Shown: positions 9,301-17,677, numbered from the stretch's first letter. The stretch is DNA of 64,000 nucleotides from Pseudaeromonas sharmana (GCF_042649925.1 NZ_JBHSAF010000014.1:744001-808000), one strand, 5' to 3'. Numbers and translations: made by a program. Notes: generated by a model from the letters alone, not told the origin.

Positions 9301-9439
9301 CACTGTTATCCGTGGCCACCGCCAGTCGACTGGCATAGCTGCTTTCGATGTCACCGGTAAAACCGGCTGCACTCAGTGCTTCGAGGAACACCTGGTATTG
9401 AGGGGTAATTCCGTCCTGGAGATTGAGTCTCGGGATCAT
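6389..9439 (-). CDS. ydiJ: FAD-linked and Fe-S dehydrogenase YdiJ (D-2-hydroxyglutarate dehydrogenase type)
   Basis: 1016 residues, the usual YdiJ length. An N-terminal FAD-binding domain of the vanillyl-alcohol oxidase type carries G-G-G-T-G-T-N-G-Q-A near residue 86. It is followed by the FAD-oxidase C domain (about 290-545), a ferredoxin-like segment with C-L-A-C-K-A-C-S-S-Q-C-P near 670, and a C-terminal CCG domain with G-C-C-G-M-A-G. E. coli YdiJ oxidises D-2-hydroxyglutarate and passes electrons on through its Fe-S cluster, probably to the membrane chain. AGGAAG sits close to the ATG. It forms a probable operon with menI, 53 bp downstream. Confidence 0.92.
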   Translation of the reverse strand: MIPRLNLQDGITPQYQVFLEALSAAGFTGDIESSYASRLAVATDNSVYQWVPQAVVFPRHTDDLIVLTQLAREPRFAQVHFSARGGGTGTNGQALNDGLIVDLSRHMHGILEFNADERWVRVQAGLVKDKLNEFLKPHGLFFSPELSTSNRATIGGMINTDASGQGSLVYGKTSAHVLDVTAVLEDGTRILAAPVCGEALQAKLAQQDREGELYRTVLAVARDKRDQIEATFPKLNRFLTGYDLKHVYDPQTGSIDLSRLLCGSEGTLAYIAEARLDLTPIPTFRTLINIKYDSFESALRSAPVMVAADALSVETVDSRVLNLARGDIIWHSVRELITDVPGKEMQGINIVEFAGDDATEQQRRVSALASRLDAMLAAGEGGIIGFQICDDLASIESVYAMRKKAVGLLGNAKGRRKPVPFTEDTAVPPEKLADFIMEFRALLDAHQLTYGMFGHVDCGVLHVRPALDMCDPEQEVLLRTISDQVVALTAKYGGLMWGEHGRGFRSEYGPAYFGDLFDDLRRIKAVFDPKNRMNPGKICTPLGVDSPLVSVDATKRGAYDRQIPVAVRDSFTDVVSCNGNGLCFTFELNSPMCPSFKLTGDRRHSPKGRATLMREWLRQLEAQGFNPLTEELEIHHGGIRWRELVGRVRNTLAKVRGQYDFSHEVMEAMQGCLACKACSSQCPIKVDVPAFRSRFIELYHQRYLRPVKDYFVATVESYAPLMATAPGMVNYFLKQKWVQRATEKTIGMVDVPLLSQPTLKQELAGHPAALFDLDKLERMSPQARQKVVLVVQDPFTSYYDAPVVRDLIRLIEKLGYAPLLVPFKPNGKPQHIKGFLRSFARTAANAAQFFNRLHHLGIPMVGPDPAMVLCYRDEYAKALGDARGDFKVLLPQEWLLTALADTAPRTGSQGEYFLFGHCTEKTALPASNADWGKIFSYLGAILKPVALGCCGMAGTYGHDAAHLQDSQDIYQQSWGPALARLPKERCLVSGYSCRSQVKRMEGEKLRHPLQALLELL

Positions 9440-9570
9440 GGCTTCCTGACTTCCCTGGTTGCCACCGCGATCGCGGCGAGGTTCACGAAAAATGGGCTAT
9501 ATGGTATAGCAGCCACGGCGGTGCACCAAGGGCTTTTACCGGCCGAAAAAACGATTGCGCCGGACGAATC

Positions 9571-10083
9571 TTACTCATCCGGTCGGGGTGGTCGTACCCG
9601 TGATAACGCCAGTTGCCAGTAACCGACATCGATCCAGCGATCGCGCTTGAAACCCAGCTCACGAAAATGCGCCACCTTGGTAAAGCCCATTTTCTCGTGC
9701 AGATGGATGCTGGCGGCATTGGGCAGCGCAATGCAGGCCATCGCCATGTGCATGCCGGCTTCGCGCAACTGGGGTAACAGATGTTGATACAGCAGGGTGC
9801 CGAGATTTCGCCCCCTCGCCTCGGGCGCAAGGTAGACAGAACATTCGACGCTGTAGCGGTAAGCACTGCGCGACTTCCATGTGGTGGCATAGGCATAGCC
9901 CAGCAGTTGCCCCCCCTCGCTGCACACCAGCCAGGGATAACGCGTCTGGACGTCGGCAATACGCTGCACCATCTCCGCATCCGTCACGGCCTGTTCCTCG
10001 AATGAAATCTCGCTGTGTTCAACATAGTAGTTATAGATAGTGCAGATCGCAGCGGCATCGGCTGCTGTGGCGGGCCTTATCAT
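9571..10083 (-). CDS. GNAT acetyltransferase of the phosphinothricin/MnaT type
   Basis: 170 residues with the full pattern of the Pat/MnaT (YncA) family: I-R-P-A-T at the N-terminus, I-Y-N-Y-Y-V, S-F-E-E, G-Y-A-Y-A-T-T-W-K-S-R-S-A-Y-R-Y-S-V-E-C-S-V-Y-L, the acetyl-CoA loop R-G-R-N-L-G, and H-E-K-M-G-F. Members acetylate amino acids such as methionine sulfoximine/sulfone or phosphinothricin; the native substrate here is not known. A strong GGGGAGAG site precedes the ATG. It stands alone, leftward, between ydiJ and the divergent sucrose locus. Confidence 0.88.
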   Translation of the reverse strand: MIRPATAADAAAICTIYNYYVEHSEISFEEQAVTDAEMVQRIADVQTRYPWLVCSEGGQLLGYAYATTWKSRSAYRYSVECSVYLAPEARGRNLGTLLYQHLLPQLREAGMHMAMACIALPNAASIHLHEKMGFTKVAHFRELGFKRDRWIDVGYWQLALSRVRPPRPDE

Positions 10084-10250
10084 GCTCTCTCTCCCCTAAG
10101 TGACCGCGGCATATCGTCATATCGTTGCCGTGCTCTCTAATGACGGCTGCATATGAGTGCACTGATCTCTACAGTACAACCCAAGGCCAAAACTTGCCAG
10201 CCAGATGCGTAGACGAATGAACGCATCGGGAGGTGAATCGCCCTTGCCTT

Positions 10251-10270
10251 GTTAAATCGGTTTAGCTAAT
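10251..10270. promoter_or_regulatory. ScrR-type operator upstream of scrK
   Basis: The stretch contains AAATCGGTTT (10255-10264), one change from the perfect palindrome AAACCGGTTT found upstream of scrY. It overlaps TTTAGCTAAT, also shared with the scrY promoter. LacI-family operators typically have such a central CG. It lies about 30 bp before scrK, so binding would block initiation. Confidence 0.6.
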
Positions 10271-10301
10271 CTGTAGGCATCGCAATAACAAGGATTGCCT
10301 C

Positions 10302-11237
10302 ATGTCAAATCGAGTATGGGTACTTGGCGACGCAGTTGTCGATCTGGTACCGGATGCCGAAGGGCGTTATCTCAAGTGTCCCGGCGGGGCGCCGGCCAAT
10401 GTTGCCGTCGGTATAGCCCGTCTTGGTGGCAACAGTGCCTTCATCGGTCGCGTCGGAGCCGATCCCTTCGGCCGTTTCCTGCGACACACCCTGCAACAGG
10501 AGGGCGTCGCAACGGATTACATGCTGGAAGAAACGGCTCACGCGACCTCCACCGTCCTGGTCGACCTCGACGCCTCCGGCGAGCGCAGCTTCAACTTTCT
10601 GGTGCGCCCCAGCGCCGATCTGTTTTTAAGCCCCGGCGATCTTCCCGGCTTTGCTCCTGGCCAATGGCTGCATCTGTGCTCTATTGCCTTATCACGCCAA
10701 CCCAGCCGGGACGCCGCCCTGCAGGCGATGCACGCCATACGTCAGGCCGGTGGCCATGTCAGTTTTGATCCCAATCTCAGACCCGATGTCTGGGAGGATG
10801 CAACCCAGATCCGTCACTGGATCGAGACGGCACTGGCACTGGCCGATATTGCCAAACTCTCGGCAGAAGAGCTGTTCTGGCTGACAGAGTCCGATGAACT
10901 TGATACCGCGATCGCCCGTTTACAGGCCCGTTTCCACTTGCGCTATTTGTTTGTTACTCAAGGTAAAGACGGCGTCCTGGTCAGCACGGCAACACAGTGC
11001 CGGCATGTCCCCTGTCGCCCGGTCACCCCCTTGGATACCACAGGTGCTGGCGATGCCTTTGTCGCCGGTTTGCTGGCCGCGCTCGCCGCCTACCCGACCC
11101 TTCCGGCCATGGATGAGCTCACGCCGGCGCTGGCCCAGGCGCAAGCCTGTGGTGCCTTGGCTACCACGGCGCTGGGCGCCATGACGGCGCTGCCCGATCG
11201 CCAGGCATTGCAGCAGTTCATGACTTCCGTTTGCTGA
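10302..11237 (+). CDS. scrK: Fructokinase (PfkB/ribokinase family) of the sucrose locus
   Basis: 311 residues. The PfkB signature G-G-A-P-A-N-V-A is near residue 30, and the C-terminal D-T-T-G-A-G-D-A-F-V-A-G motif at 245-256 contains the catalytic base D251. It phosphorylates the fructose freed by ScrB to fructose 6-phosphate, so both halves of sucrose enter glycolysis. AAGGA precedes the ATG. It is separated from scrY by a terminator and has its own ScrR-like operator, so it is a separate unit of the same regulon. Cytoplasmic. Confidence 0.92.
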   Translation: MSNRVWVLGDAVVDLVPDAEGRYLKCPGGAPANVAVGIARLGGNSAFIGRVGADPFGRFLRHTLQQEGVATDYMLEETAHATSTVLVDLDASGERSFNFLVRPSADLFLSPGDLPGFAPGQWLHLCSIALSRQPSRDAALQAMHAIRQAGGHVSFDPNLRPDVWEDATQIRHWIETALALADIAKLSAEELFWLTESDELDTAIARLQARFHLRYLFVTQGKDGVLVSTATQCRHVPCRPVTPLDTTGAGDAFVAGLLAALAAYPTLPAMDELTPALAQAQACGALATTALGAMTALPDRQALQQFMTSVC

Positions 11238-11286
11238 CTGAAAGAGCGCACTTTGCGTCCTGATGCCGTTCCCCCAGGCATCATTG

Positions 11287-11313
11287 CCGGAACCCTCGGG
11301 TTCCGGTTTTTTT
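11287..11313 (+). terminator. Rho-independent terminator of scrK
   Basis: An eight-bp perfect GC-rich stem with a CTCG loop is followed by seven T (11307-11313). It ends the scrK transcript before the scrY promoter. Confidence 0.92.
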
Positions 11314-11454
11314 ATGCCCTCTCCCCACTCGACCGCGCTGAACGAACCCCAGACTCGCCGCAGACTCCCATGATGCAACGGTAGGCTAAAAACTCAGAAT
11401 TGAGTGCCACATGAAAACACTTTCAGACTTTCAGCGAATTGTGGTGCGACAAAT

Positions 11455-11470
11455 TGCAAATGCGATCACA
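11455..11470. promoter_or_regulatory. CRP-like site upstream of scrY
   Basis: TGCAA-N6-TCACA resembles the CRP consensus TGTGA-N6-TCACA, with one perfect half and one weaker half. It lies about 113 bp before scrY and upstream of the ScrR operators, which suits catabolite activation of a sugar operon. Function is inferred. Confidence 0.4.
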
Positions 11471-11535
11471 AAGCGCAGATCTCATCCGTAAAGCCAATTG
11501 CACTCTGCAGGCGCTCTGGCTAGGCTAACCATCAA

Positions 11536-11563
11536 GCAAAACCGGTTTAGCATTTAGCTAAAC
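11536..11563. promoter_or_regulatory. ScrR-type operator cluster upstream of scrY
   Basis: AAACCGGTTT (11539-11548) is a perfect palindrome. Overlapping it, GTTTAGC (11545-11551) and GCTAAAC (11557-11563) form a 7-5-7 inverted repeat. The same sequence families occur before scrK. The region ends 19 bp before the scrY ATG, right for repression by a LacI-type protein. Confidence 0.62.
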
Positions 11564-11582
11564 AACATCAGAGGATGATAAC

Positions 11583-13052
11583 ATGAAGTTGCAATATGTC
11601 GCTTGTGCTGTAGCCCTAGCCTGTTCTCCGACCCTGCATGCTGCCACCGTGCCAAGCAGCGATCTGGAACAACGACTGAACACCCTTGAGGCCCGCCTGG
11701 CTGCCGCCGAGGAACGCGCCGCAGCGGCAGAAGCCAAAGCGGCCAGCGCCGAAGATCAAAGCCAGCAAGCCAGTCAGAAAACCGCCAAACTCGAAGCACA
11801 GGCGCAGGCCGGGCTCGGCATCGAGTTCCACGGTTATGCCCGCTCCGGTTTGTTGATTGGTGATGATGGCTCAGGCACCGAAGGGGGCCCCTATGTCACC
11901 CCAGCCGGCGCCACCGGTGGCGCCATCGGTCGTCTGGGCAATGAGCCGGATACCTATGTCGAGGTCAATCTGGAGAAAAAGAGCCAGCTCGATAACGGCG
12001 CTACCACCCGTTACAAGGTGATGCTGGCCGATGGTCAGCGCAGCTATAACGACTGGACCGGCGATGACTCCTCGCTGAACGTGCGTCAGGCCTTTGCCGA
12101 ACTGGGTCAGTTGCCTGCGTTCTCAGGCGCTGCCAAGGGAAGCACCCTGTGGGCCGGGAAACGCTTTGATCGGGATAACTTTGATATCCACTGGCTGGAC
12201 TCGGACATCATCTTCCTCGCCGGAACCGGCGCCGGGATCTATGACGTCAAGTGGAGCGACACGGCTCGCAGTAACTTCTCGGTTTATGGACGCAGCTTTG
12301 GGGCGCTGGATAACGTCAACAGCGATATCCAGAACTACATCTACACCGCAAATAACTACTTCGGTAAGCTGCAGTGGATGATCAGCGGCCTGCGCGCCCG
12401 CGACAACGATGCCAAGTACAACACGGGTACCGCCGGTACTACCCAGGTTGCCGGTCAGGGCTTCCACACCATGCTGGCCTACCACGGTGACAGTTTCTTC
12501 GGTCTTCGGGAGGGGAGTTTCAAAAGCGCCCTGCTGTATGGCCAAGGACTGGGAGCCGAGGTCAAGGGGCTTGGCTCGGATGGCAACCTGAGTGAAGATG
12601 CCAAGACATTGCGCGTTGCCACCTATGGTACGACCGCGCTCTCCGCTCGCTGGAATCTGGCTCCCGTGCTGCTGGCACAGCGTAGCGAGGATCGCTATGT
12701 CAAGGGAGATGACTATCGCTGGCTGACCCTCAATGGTCGCTTGGTACAGGAGATCAACCAGAACTTCGCCCTCGCCTATGAAGCCAGTTATCAATACATG
12801 GATCTGGATCCCCAAGGCTACAACGGCCTCAGCGCTGTGGATGGCAATGTCTACAAACTGACGTTTGCCCCCACCTTCAAGGCCGGCGACATTGCCAACT
12901 TCTTCAGCCGTCCTGAATTGCGGGTATTTGCAACCTACCTGAACTGGGACAAGGCACTGGATAACTACTCCACCAGCGACAGTTTTGGCGAGACCAATTT
13001 TGAAGCCGGCGGTCAATGGAACTTCGGTGTGCAGATGGAAACCTGGTTCTGA
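11583..13052 (+). CDS. scrY: Sucrose-specific outer-membrane porin (LamB/ScrY family)
   Basis: 489 residues. A signal peptide (residues 1-20, ending H-A-A) is followed by a heptad-like coiled coil rich in A, E and K (about 28-75), the mark of ScrY as against plain maltoporin LamB. The rest is an 18-strand porin beta-barrel with many aromatic girdle residues, ending in a C-terminal aromatic (M-E-T-W-F) as outer-membrane proteins do. It admits sucrose into the periplasm for ScrA. GAGG precedes the ATG. It is the first gene of scrYAB; a hairpin separates it from scrA. Confidence 0.9.
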   Translation: MKLQYVACAVALACSPTLHAATVPSSDLEQRLNTLEARLAAAEERAAAAEAKAASAEDQSQQASQKTAKLEAQAQAGLGIEFHGYARSGLLIGDDGSGTEGGPYVTPAGATGGAIGRLGNEPDTYVEVNLEKKSQLDNGATTRYKVMLADGQRSYNDWTGDDSSLNVRQAFAELGQLPAFSGAAKGSTLWAGKRFDRDNFDIHWLDSDIIFLAGTGAGIYDVKWSDTARSNFSVYGRSFGALDNVNSDIQNYIYTANNYFGKLQWMISGLRARDNDAKYNTGTAGTTQVAGQGFHTMLAYHGDSFFGLREGSFKSALLYGQGLGAEVKGLGSDGNLSEDAKTLRVATYGTTALSARWNLAPVLLAQRSEDRYVKGDDYRWLTLNGRLVQEINQNFALAYEASYQYMDLDPQGYNGLSAVDGNVYKLTFAPTFKAGDIANFFSRPELRVFATYLNWDKALDNYSTSDSFGETNFEAGGQWNFGVQMETWF

Positions 13053-13057
13053 TTGTG

Positions 13058-13079
13058 AGGCGCCGCCAGGGCGGCGCCT
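13058..13079 (+). other. Intercistronic hairpin between scrY and scrA
   Basis: A 9-bp perfect GC stem with a CAGG loop lies 5 bp after the scrY stop and has no T-run. It is more likely an RNA stabiliser or partial pause that lets the porin be made in excess over the PTS gene, as seen in other sugar operons, than a full terminator. Confidence 0.5.
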
Positions 13080-13140
13080 GTCTGACACGCTAATCTGATA
13101 ACTGTGGGTCCAACAGACCCGCTCATGAATGAGGTACCCC

Positions 13141-14511
13141 ATGAATACCCATGCTACCGCCACCGCCCTGCTACCGTTAGTCGGCGGCAAACAGAACATT
13201 GCCAGCGCGGCACATTGTGCCACCCGGTTACGCCTGGTTCTGGTCGATGACCAGCTCGTCGACAAGAGCGCTATCGAAAAAATTGATGGCGTTAAAGGTT
13301 GCTTCAGCAATGCCGGACAGATCCAGATCATCTTCGGCACCGGCCTGGTCAACAAGGTTTATGCCGATTTTATCGCCGTCGCCGGCATCAGTGAGTCCAG
13401 CAAAGGCGAGCTGACCGAACTGGCTGCCCAAAAGCTCAACCCGCTGCAGCGGGTAGCACGCCTGCTGTCGAATATCTTCGTCCCGATTATTCCGGCTATT
13501 GTCGCCTCCGGTCTGCTGATGGGTCTGCTCGGCATGATCAAAACTTATGGCTGGGTGAATGCCGACAGCGCGCTGTTCATCATGCTCGACATGTTCAGCT
13601 CAGCGGCATTCATCATACTGCCGATTCTGATTGGCTTTACTGCCGCACGCGAGTTTGGCGGTAATCCCTATCTGGGCGCCACGCTAGGCGGCATCCTGAC
13701 CCATCCGGCGCTGACCAATGCCTGGGGCGTGGCCGGCGGATTCAAGACCATGGACTTCTTTGGCATTGACGTCGCCATGATCGGTTATCAGGGCACCGTG
13801 TTCCCGGTGTTGCTGGCTGTCTGGTTCATGAGCCATATCGAAAAACGGTTGCGCAGAGTGATCCCCAATGCGCTGGATCTGATCCTGACACCATTCCTGA
13901 CGGTGATCATTACCGGCTTTGTCGCCCTGCTGTTTATTGGCCCTGCCGGCCGAGCACTTGGCGATGGGATCTCCTATGTGCTGAGCAACCTGATCGAACA
14001 TGCCGGCTGGCTGGCCGGGCTGCTGTTTGGCGGTACCTATTCAGCCATCGTCATTACCGGGATACACCACAGCTTCCATGCCATTGAGGCCGGCCTGCTG
14101 GGCAACCCGCATATCGGTATCAACTTCTTGCTGCCAATCTGGGCAATGGCGAACGTGGCCCAGGGTGGAGCTTGCCTGGCGGTCTATTTCAAGACCCGTG
14201 ACGCCAAGATCAAAGCCATCGCCGTGCCATCGGCATTCTCTGCCCTGCTGGGGATCACTGAAGCCGCCATCTTCGGTATCAACCTGCGCTTTATGAAGCC
14301 GTTCCTGGCTGCACTGGCCGGTGGCGCGCTCGGTGGAGCCTGGGTCGTTGCCAACCACGTCGGCATGACGGCTGTCGGTCTGACCGGTATTCCGGGGATC
14401 GCCATCGTTCAGGCCAGCTCGATCGTCAGCTACCTCCTCGGCATGGTGATCGCATTTGGCTCGGCATTTGTCATCTCCTTCTTGCTGAAGTATCAAACGG
14501 ACAGTGAATGA
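13141..14511 (+). CDS. scrA: Sucrose-specific PTS enzyme IIBC
   Basis: 456 residues. I chose the ATG at 13141 because GAGGT lies 5 nt upstream; an in-frame ATG at 13129 adds four residues. The N-terminal EIIB domain (about 1-85) has the phospho-accepting cysteine in A-H-C-A-T-R-L-R near residue 23. The EIIC domain (about 105-450) has about ten membrane segments and the G-I-T-E-A-A-I-F-G substrate-site motif. No EIIA domain is attached, as in other ScrA proteins, which borrow the glucose EIIA. It imports sucrose as sucrose 6-phosphate. The stop overlaps the scrB start. Confidence 0.94.
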   Translation: MNTHATATALLPLVGGKQNIASAAHCATRLRLVLVDDQLVDKSAIEKIDGVKGCFSNAGQIQIIFGTGLVNKVYADFIAVAGISESSKGELTELAAQKLNPLQRVARLLSNIFVPIIPAIVASGLLMGLLGMIKTYGWVNADSALFIMLDMFSSAAFIILPILIGFTAAREFGGNPYLGATLGGILTHPALTNAWGVAGGFKTMDFFGIDVAMIGYQGTVFPVLLAVWFMSHIEKRLRRVIPNALDLILTPFLTVIITGFVALLFIGPAGRALGDGISYVLSNLIEHAGWLAGLLFGGTYSAIVITGIHHSFHAIEAGLLGNPHIGINFLLPIWAMANVAQGGACLAVYFKTRDAKIKAIAVPSAFSALLGITEAAIFGINLRFMKPFLAALAGGALGGAWVVANHVGMTAVGLTGIPGIAIVQASSIVSYLLGMVIAFGSAFVISFLLKYQTDSE

Positions 14512-15920
14512 TGTCTGAAGCACGACTGCTTAACCTGCTTGCCCGGTCCTTGTTGGCCGGGCAAGCCCGTGCCGCCCAGGACCCTTATCGGCCTGTCTGG
14601 CATCTGGCCCCCAGTGTAGGGCTGCTCAACGACCCCAATGGTTTCATCCAGCACAAGGGGCGTTATCACCTCTGCTACCAGTGGAATCCCTTTTCCTGTG
14701 AACACGGTGCCAAATTCTGGGGCCACTGGAGTTCAGACGATCTGCTGCATTGGCAACATGAACCGGTCGCGCTGGTGCCTGCCGAGCAGTACGAACGCAA
14801 CGGTTGCTACTCCGGCTGTGCCGTCGTCAAGGACGACGAGCTGACCCTGATCTATACCGGCAACGTCAAATACCCTGACGGTAACCGCACCGCATTCCAG
14901 TGTCTGGCGGTTGCAGAGGCCGACGGCACCTTCCGCAAGCTGGGCCCCGTCCTGCCGTTACCGGCAGGCTATACCGGCCATGTCCGCGATCCCAAGGTCT
15001 GGTTCGAACAGGAGTGCTGGTGGATGGTGTTGGCGGCACAGGATCTGCAACGTCAGGGCAAGATACTGCTGTTACGCTCTGCGGATCTGCACCACTGGCA
15101 ACTGCTTGGCGAGCTGGCTGGCAGCCAGCTAAATGGGCTGCGAGATTTTGGCTACATGTGGGAGTGTCCGGATCTGTTCCGCCTGCAGAACCAGGCGATT
15201 CTGCTGTGTTGCCCGCAGGGACTGCCCCACGAAGCCGAACGCTATCGCAATCGTTTCCAGGCCGGTTACTTCATCGGTGACCTGGATCTGCCGCAGGCAA
15301 GCTTCCGGCACGCCGCGTTCCAGGAGCTGGATCTGGGATTTGAATTTTACGCGCCGCAGACCACCTGTGCCGATGACGGTCGCCGCTTGTTGTTTGCCTG
15401 GATGGGCGTTCCGGAACAGGATGAGGCCGACCATCCGACCCGGGCGTACGGCTGGATCCACTGCATGACCTGCCCGCGCGAGCTGACACTTGAAGACGGC
15501 CAACTGCGCCAGCGCCCGGCCCGTGAACTGCAGCAGCTACGGGGAGCAGGCCAGCAATGGCAGGGATCCGCCACCGCCGCACCATGCTGGCCTTGTGCCA
15601 GCGCCGAGTTGTTGATCCAGCCACAGGGAGCGTTCGCTCTGACTCTGGCTGAAGGGTACTGCCTGAGCTGGGATGGGCAACGGCTGACGCTGACCCGACC
15701 CTCGCTGCAGACCGGGCAACCGGAATCCCGCAGCTGGCGCGGCCATCTGCAGCAGCTGACACTGCTGTTTGACCACTCCAGTCTGGAGATCTTCATTAAC
15801 GATGGCGAGGCCGTCATGAGCAGCCGCCTGTTTACTGCCCAGCCGGCCTGCAGCCAGTTCCAGGGGGACACCACACTGCACTTGCGGTACTGGCCGCTGA
15901 CGGGAGGCGTGCTAGAATGA
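14508..15920 (+). CDS. scrB: Sucrose-6-phosphate hydrolase (GH32 invertase)
   Basis: 470 residues with all three GH32 catalytic motifs: L-L-N-D-P-N-G with the nucleophile D42, V-R-D-P-K-V near residue 160, and W-E-C-P-D-L-F with acid/base E219. The C-terminal about 130 residues form the beta-sandwich (H-S-S-L-E-I-F-I-N-D-G-E). It splits sucrose 6-phosphate into glucose 6-phosphate and fructose, the latter going to ScrK. The start codon overlaps the scrA stop (ATGATG/TGA), so the two are translationally coupled. scrR follows after 30 bp. Confidence 0.95.
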   Translation: MMSEARLLNLLARSLLAGQARAAQDPYRPVWHLAPSVGLLNDPNGFIQHKGRYHLCYQWNPFSCEHGAKFWGHWSSDDLLHWQHEPVALVPAEQYERNGCYSGCAVVKDDELTLIYTGNVKYPDGNRTAFQCLAVAEADGTFRKLGPVLPLPAGYTGHVRDPKVWFEQECWWMVLAAQDLQRQGKILLLRSADLHHWQLLGELAGSQLNGLRDFGYMWECPDLFRLQNQAILLCCPQGLPHEAERYRNRFQAGYFIGDLDLPQASFRHAAFQELDLGFEFYAPQTTCADDGRRLLFAWMGVPEQDEADHPTRAYGWIHCMTCPRELTLEDGQLRQRPARELQQLRGAGQQWQGSATAAPCWPCASAELLIQPQGAFALTLAEGYCLSWDGQRLTLTRPSLQTGQPESRSWRGHLQQLTLLFDHSSLEIFINDGEAVMSSRLFTAQPACSQFQGDTTLHLRYWPLTGGVLE

Positions 15921-15950
15921 GCCCCTCTTTCCGTTTCGACGCAGGTTGTC

Positions 15951-16979
15951 GTGAAGAACAAGAAGCGTATCACCATCAGTGACATCGCCGAGCTGGCCGG
16001 CGTCTCCAAGGCGACGGCCAGCCTGGTGCTCAATGGGCGCAGCAAGGAGTACCGCGTCGCGGATGAAACCCGGGATCGCGTCCTGGCCATTGCCGCCGAA
16101 CAGCACTACCAGCCCAGTCTGCATGCCCGCAGTTTACGCACCCACCGCACCCACACCCTGGGCTTGGTGGTCCCTGAGATGACCAACTACGGTTTTGCGT
16201 TGATCAGTCGGGAGCTGGAAACGCTGTGCCGCGAAGCGGGCTTGCAGTTGCTGATTGCCTGTTCAGACGAAAATCCGAGCCAGGAGATGATGGCCGTCAA
16301 CAGCTTGTTGCAGCGCCAGGTCGATGGCCTCATTGTGGCGTCGAGCCTGACATCGGATAGCGAATATCAAAAAATCAACGAGCGCTTGCCGGTAGTACAA
16401 CTCGACCGCCGCATCGGCGACTCGGCACTGCCATGGGTGATTAGCGACTCCGTGGAATCCACTGCCGAGCTGATCGAGAATCTGGCCCTGTTACATCCGG
16501 ATGAGATCTATTACCTGGGCGGGCCCTTGCGGCTGGCACCGAGTCGGGAGCGTCTGGCCGGATATGAATTGGGGCTGCAACGGGCGGGGGTGCAAGCTAA
16601 ACCGGCCTGGGTCCTGCACGGTCAATTCAGCCCCAGCTCCGGCTATGAGATGATGGCCAGGCTGTGTGCTGAACTGGGTCGACCACCCAAGGCGCTGTTC
16701 ACCGCCGCCTGTGGCCTGCTCGAAGGGGTGTTGCGTTACTTAAACCAGCATCAACTAATGGATGCCGACATCCACCTGTGCAGCTTCGATGATCACTATC
16801 TGTTCGACTGTTTGCCGTTACGCATCGATACCATAGCCCAAGACAGTCAGCAGATGGCGGCCCACAGCTTTAGTCTGATTACGCGATTGATAGAACAGAA
16901 CGTCAGTGACGGGTTGGCGCAGTCGCTACCCTCCCAAATCCACTGGCGCCATCCGTTGTCACGCAAGAGAAAACTATGA
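15951..16979 (+). CDS. scrR: LacI family sucrose operon repressor
   Basis: 342 residues from a GTG start. The N-terminal LacI helix-turn-helix is I-T-I-S-D-I-A-E-L-A-G-V-S-K-A-T-A-S-L-V-L-N-G (about 6-28), followed by the hinge helix and a periplasmic-binding-protein-like sensor domain. ScrR proteins release DNA when fructose or a fructose phosphate binds. It lies 30 bp after scrB, so it may be co-transcribed and autoregulated; no separate operator is seen before it. Its presumed operators are the CCGG palindromes before scrK and scrY. The stop overlaps the next small gene. Confidence 0.92.
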   Translation: MKNKKRITISDIAELAGVSKATASLVLNGRSKEYRVADETRDRVLAIAAEQHYQPSLHARSLRTHRTHTLGLVVPEMTNYGFALISRELETLCREAGLQLLIACSDENPSQEMMAVNSLLQRQVDGLIVASSLTSDSEYQKINERLPVVQLDRRIGDSALPWVISDSVESTAELIENLALLHPDEIYYLGGPLRLAPSRERLAGYELGLQRAGVQAKPAWVLHGQFSPSSGYEMMARLCAELGRPPKALFTAACGLLEGVLRYLNQHQLMDADIHLCSFDDHYLFDCLPLRIDTIAQDSQQMAAHSFSLITRLIEQNVSDGLAQSLPSQIHWRHPLSRKRKL

Positions 16980-17353
16980 TGTTGCGCTCATTCGGCTCGA
17001 TATGGCTGGCCAGCAGCCTGCTCGTCGCACACGCCAGTGTGACCACACCTGCCGCTGTGCTATCGCCGCAGCAGCAAGCAGCCGCTGACACCTGCCTGCA
17101 GTACGTCAGTTTCCGCCTCGGCCACATGTTGAGTCTGAAGATAAACCAGGTTGCAGAGCCCAAGCCCCCGGCCAGCCTCTGGTTGGTAGTGGGTGAAGAC
17201 CGGCAGCAGACAAAGCCGATTAGCTTTGTCTGCCACCTGACCTATCAAAATGCACAATGGAGTCTGGAGAAGCTGGAGTTATTGCAGCTCAATTCGGAGA
17301 CGCTGCCGGCACCAACGCCGTCAGCAGATGATCAAGGTGCTCCAGCAAGTTGA
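16976..17353 (+). CDS. Small exported hypothetical protein
   Basis: 125 residues. A hydrophobic N-terminus (about 6-20) followed by A-H-A-S looks like a cleavable signal peptide. The mature part has two cysteines, in D-T-C-L-Q-Y and F-V-C-H-L. Its ATG overlaps the scrR stop, so it is coupled to the end of the sucrose operon, yet nothing in it suggests sugar metabolism. Its last 65 bp overlap the 3' end of the convergent TIGR02647-type gene. I do not recognise the family. Confidence 0.6.
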   Translation: MMLRSFGSIWLASSLLVAHASVTTPAAVLSPQQQAAADTCLQYVSFRLGHMLSLKINQVAEPKPPASLWLVVGEDRQQTKPISFVCHLTYQNAQWSLEKLELLQLNSETLPAPTPSADDQGAPAS

Positions 17354-17549
17354 CCCCGAACGGGGTCAGATAGCCGCCGTCTTCGGCCGTGATCACACCA
17401 TTCTGGAATAGACGAACCGCAGCGGCTTGCAGTTCCGGCTCGGAATCACGATGCAGCTTGATCCCCTTCTCCAGATTGTTCAAATCAAACAGCGAAAGCA
17501 GACGCAGATCCTGCCAAAAAGTCGGTTGGTTCAGTTGAGAAAGTCGCAT
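17289..17549 (-). CDS. TIGR02647 family small protein
   Basis: 86 residues matching the TIGR02647 pattern known from Vibrio and Pseudomonas: L-x-L-L-S-L-F-D-L-N-N-x-E-K-G-I-K-L-H, then A-A-x-R-L-F-Q-N-G-V-I-T, then D-G-G-Y-L-T-x-x-G. Members are described as possible DNA-binding proteins, but no function is proven. AGGA precedes the ATG. It overlaps the tail of the convergent upstream gene by 65 bp, so one of the two ends may be less used. Confidence 0.82.
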   Translation of the reverse strand: MRLSQLNQPTFWQDLRLLSLFDLNNLEKGIKLHRDSEPELQAAAVRLFQNGVITAEDGGYLTPFGVNLLEHLDHLLTALVPAASPN

Positions 17550-17677
17550 GTTGTTATCCTGTTACGGCTTCAAGACTGACATCGACGTTAGCAGAGCCGA
17601 CGCGGCCAGAATGCGTGCCAGTGCAAACTACAGGACAAATTCTCGGTCATTCGGTGGCATCTGATGCCGACCGCCGG

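Noticed and set aside
12123..13355. 410-codon open frame antisense to scrY and the scrA start
   Set aside because: Both strands overlap clearly conserved porin and PTS genes; the frame lacks domain sense and is a by-product of high G+C third positions.
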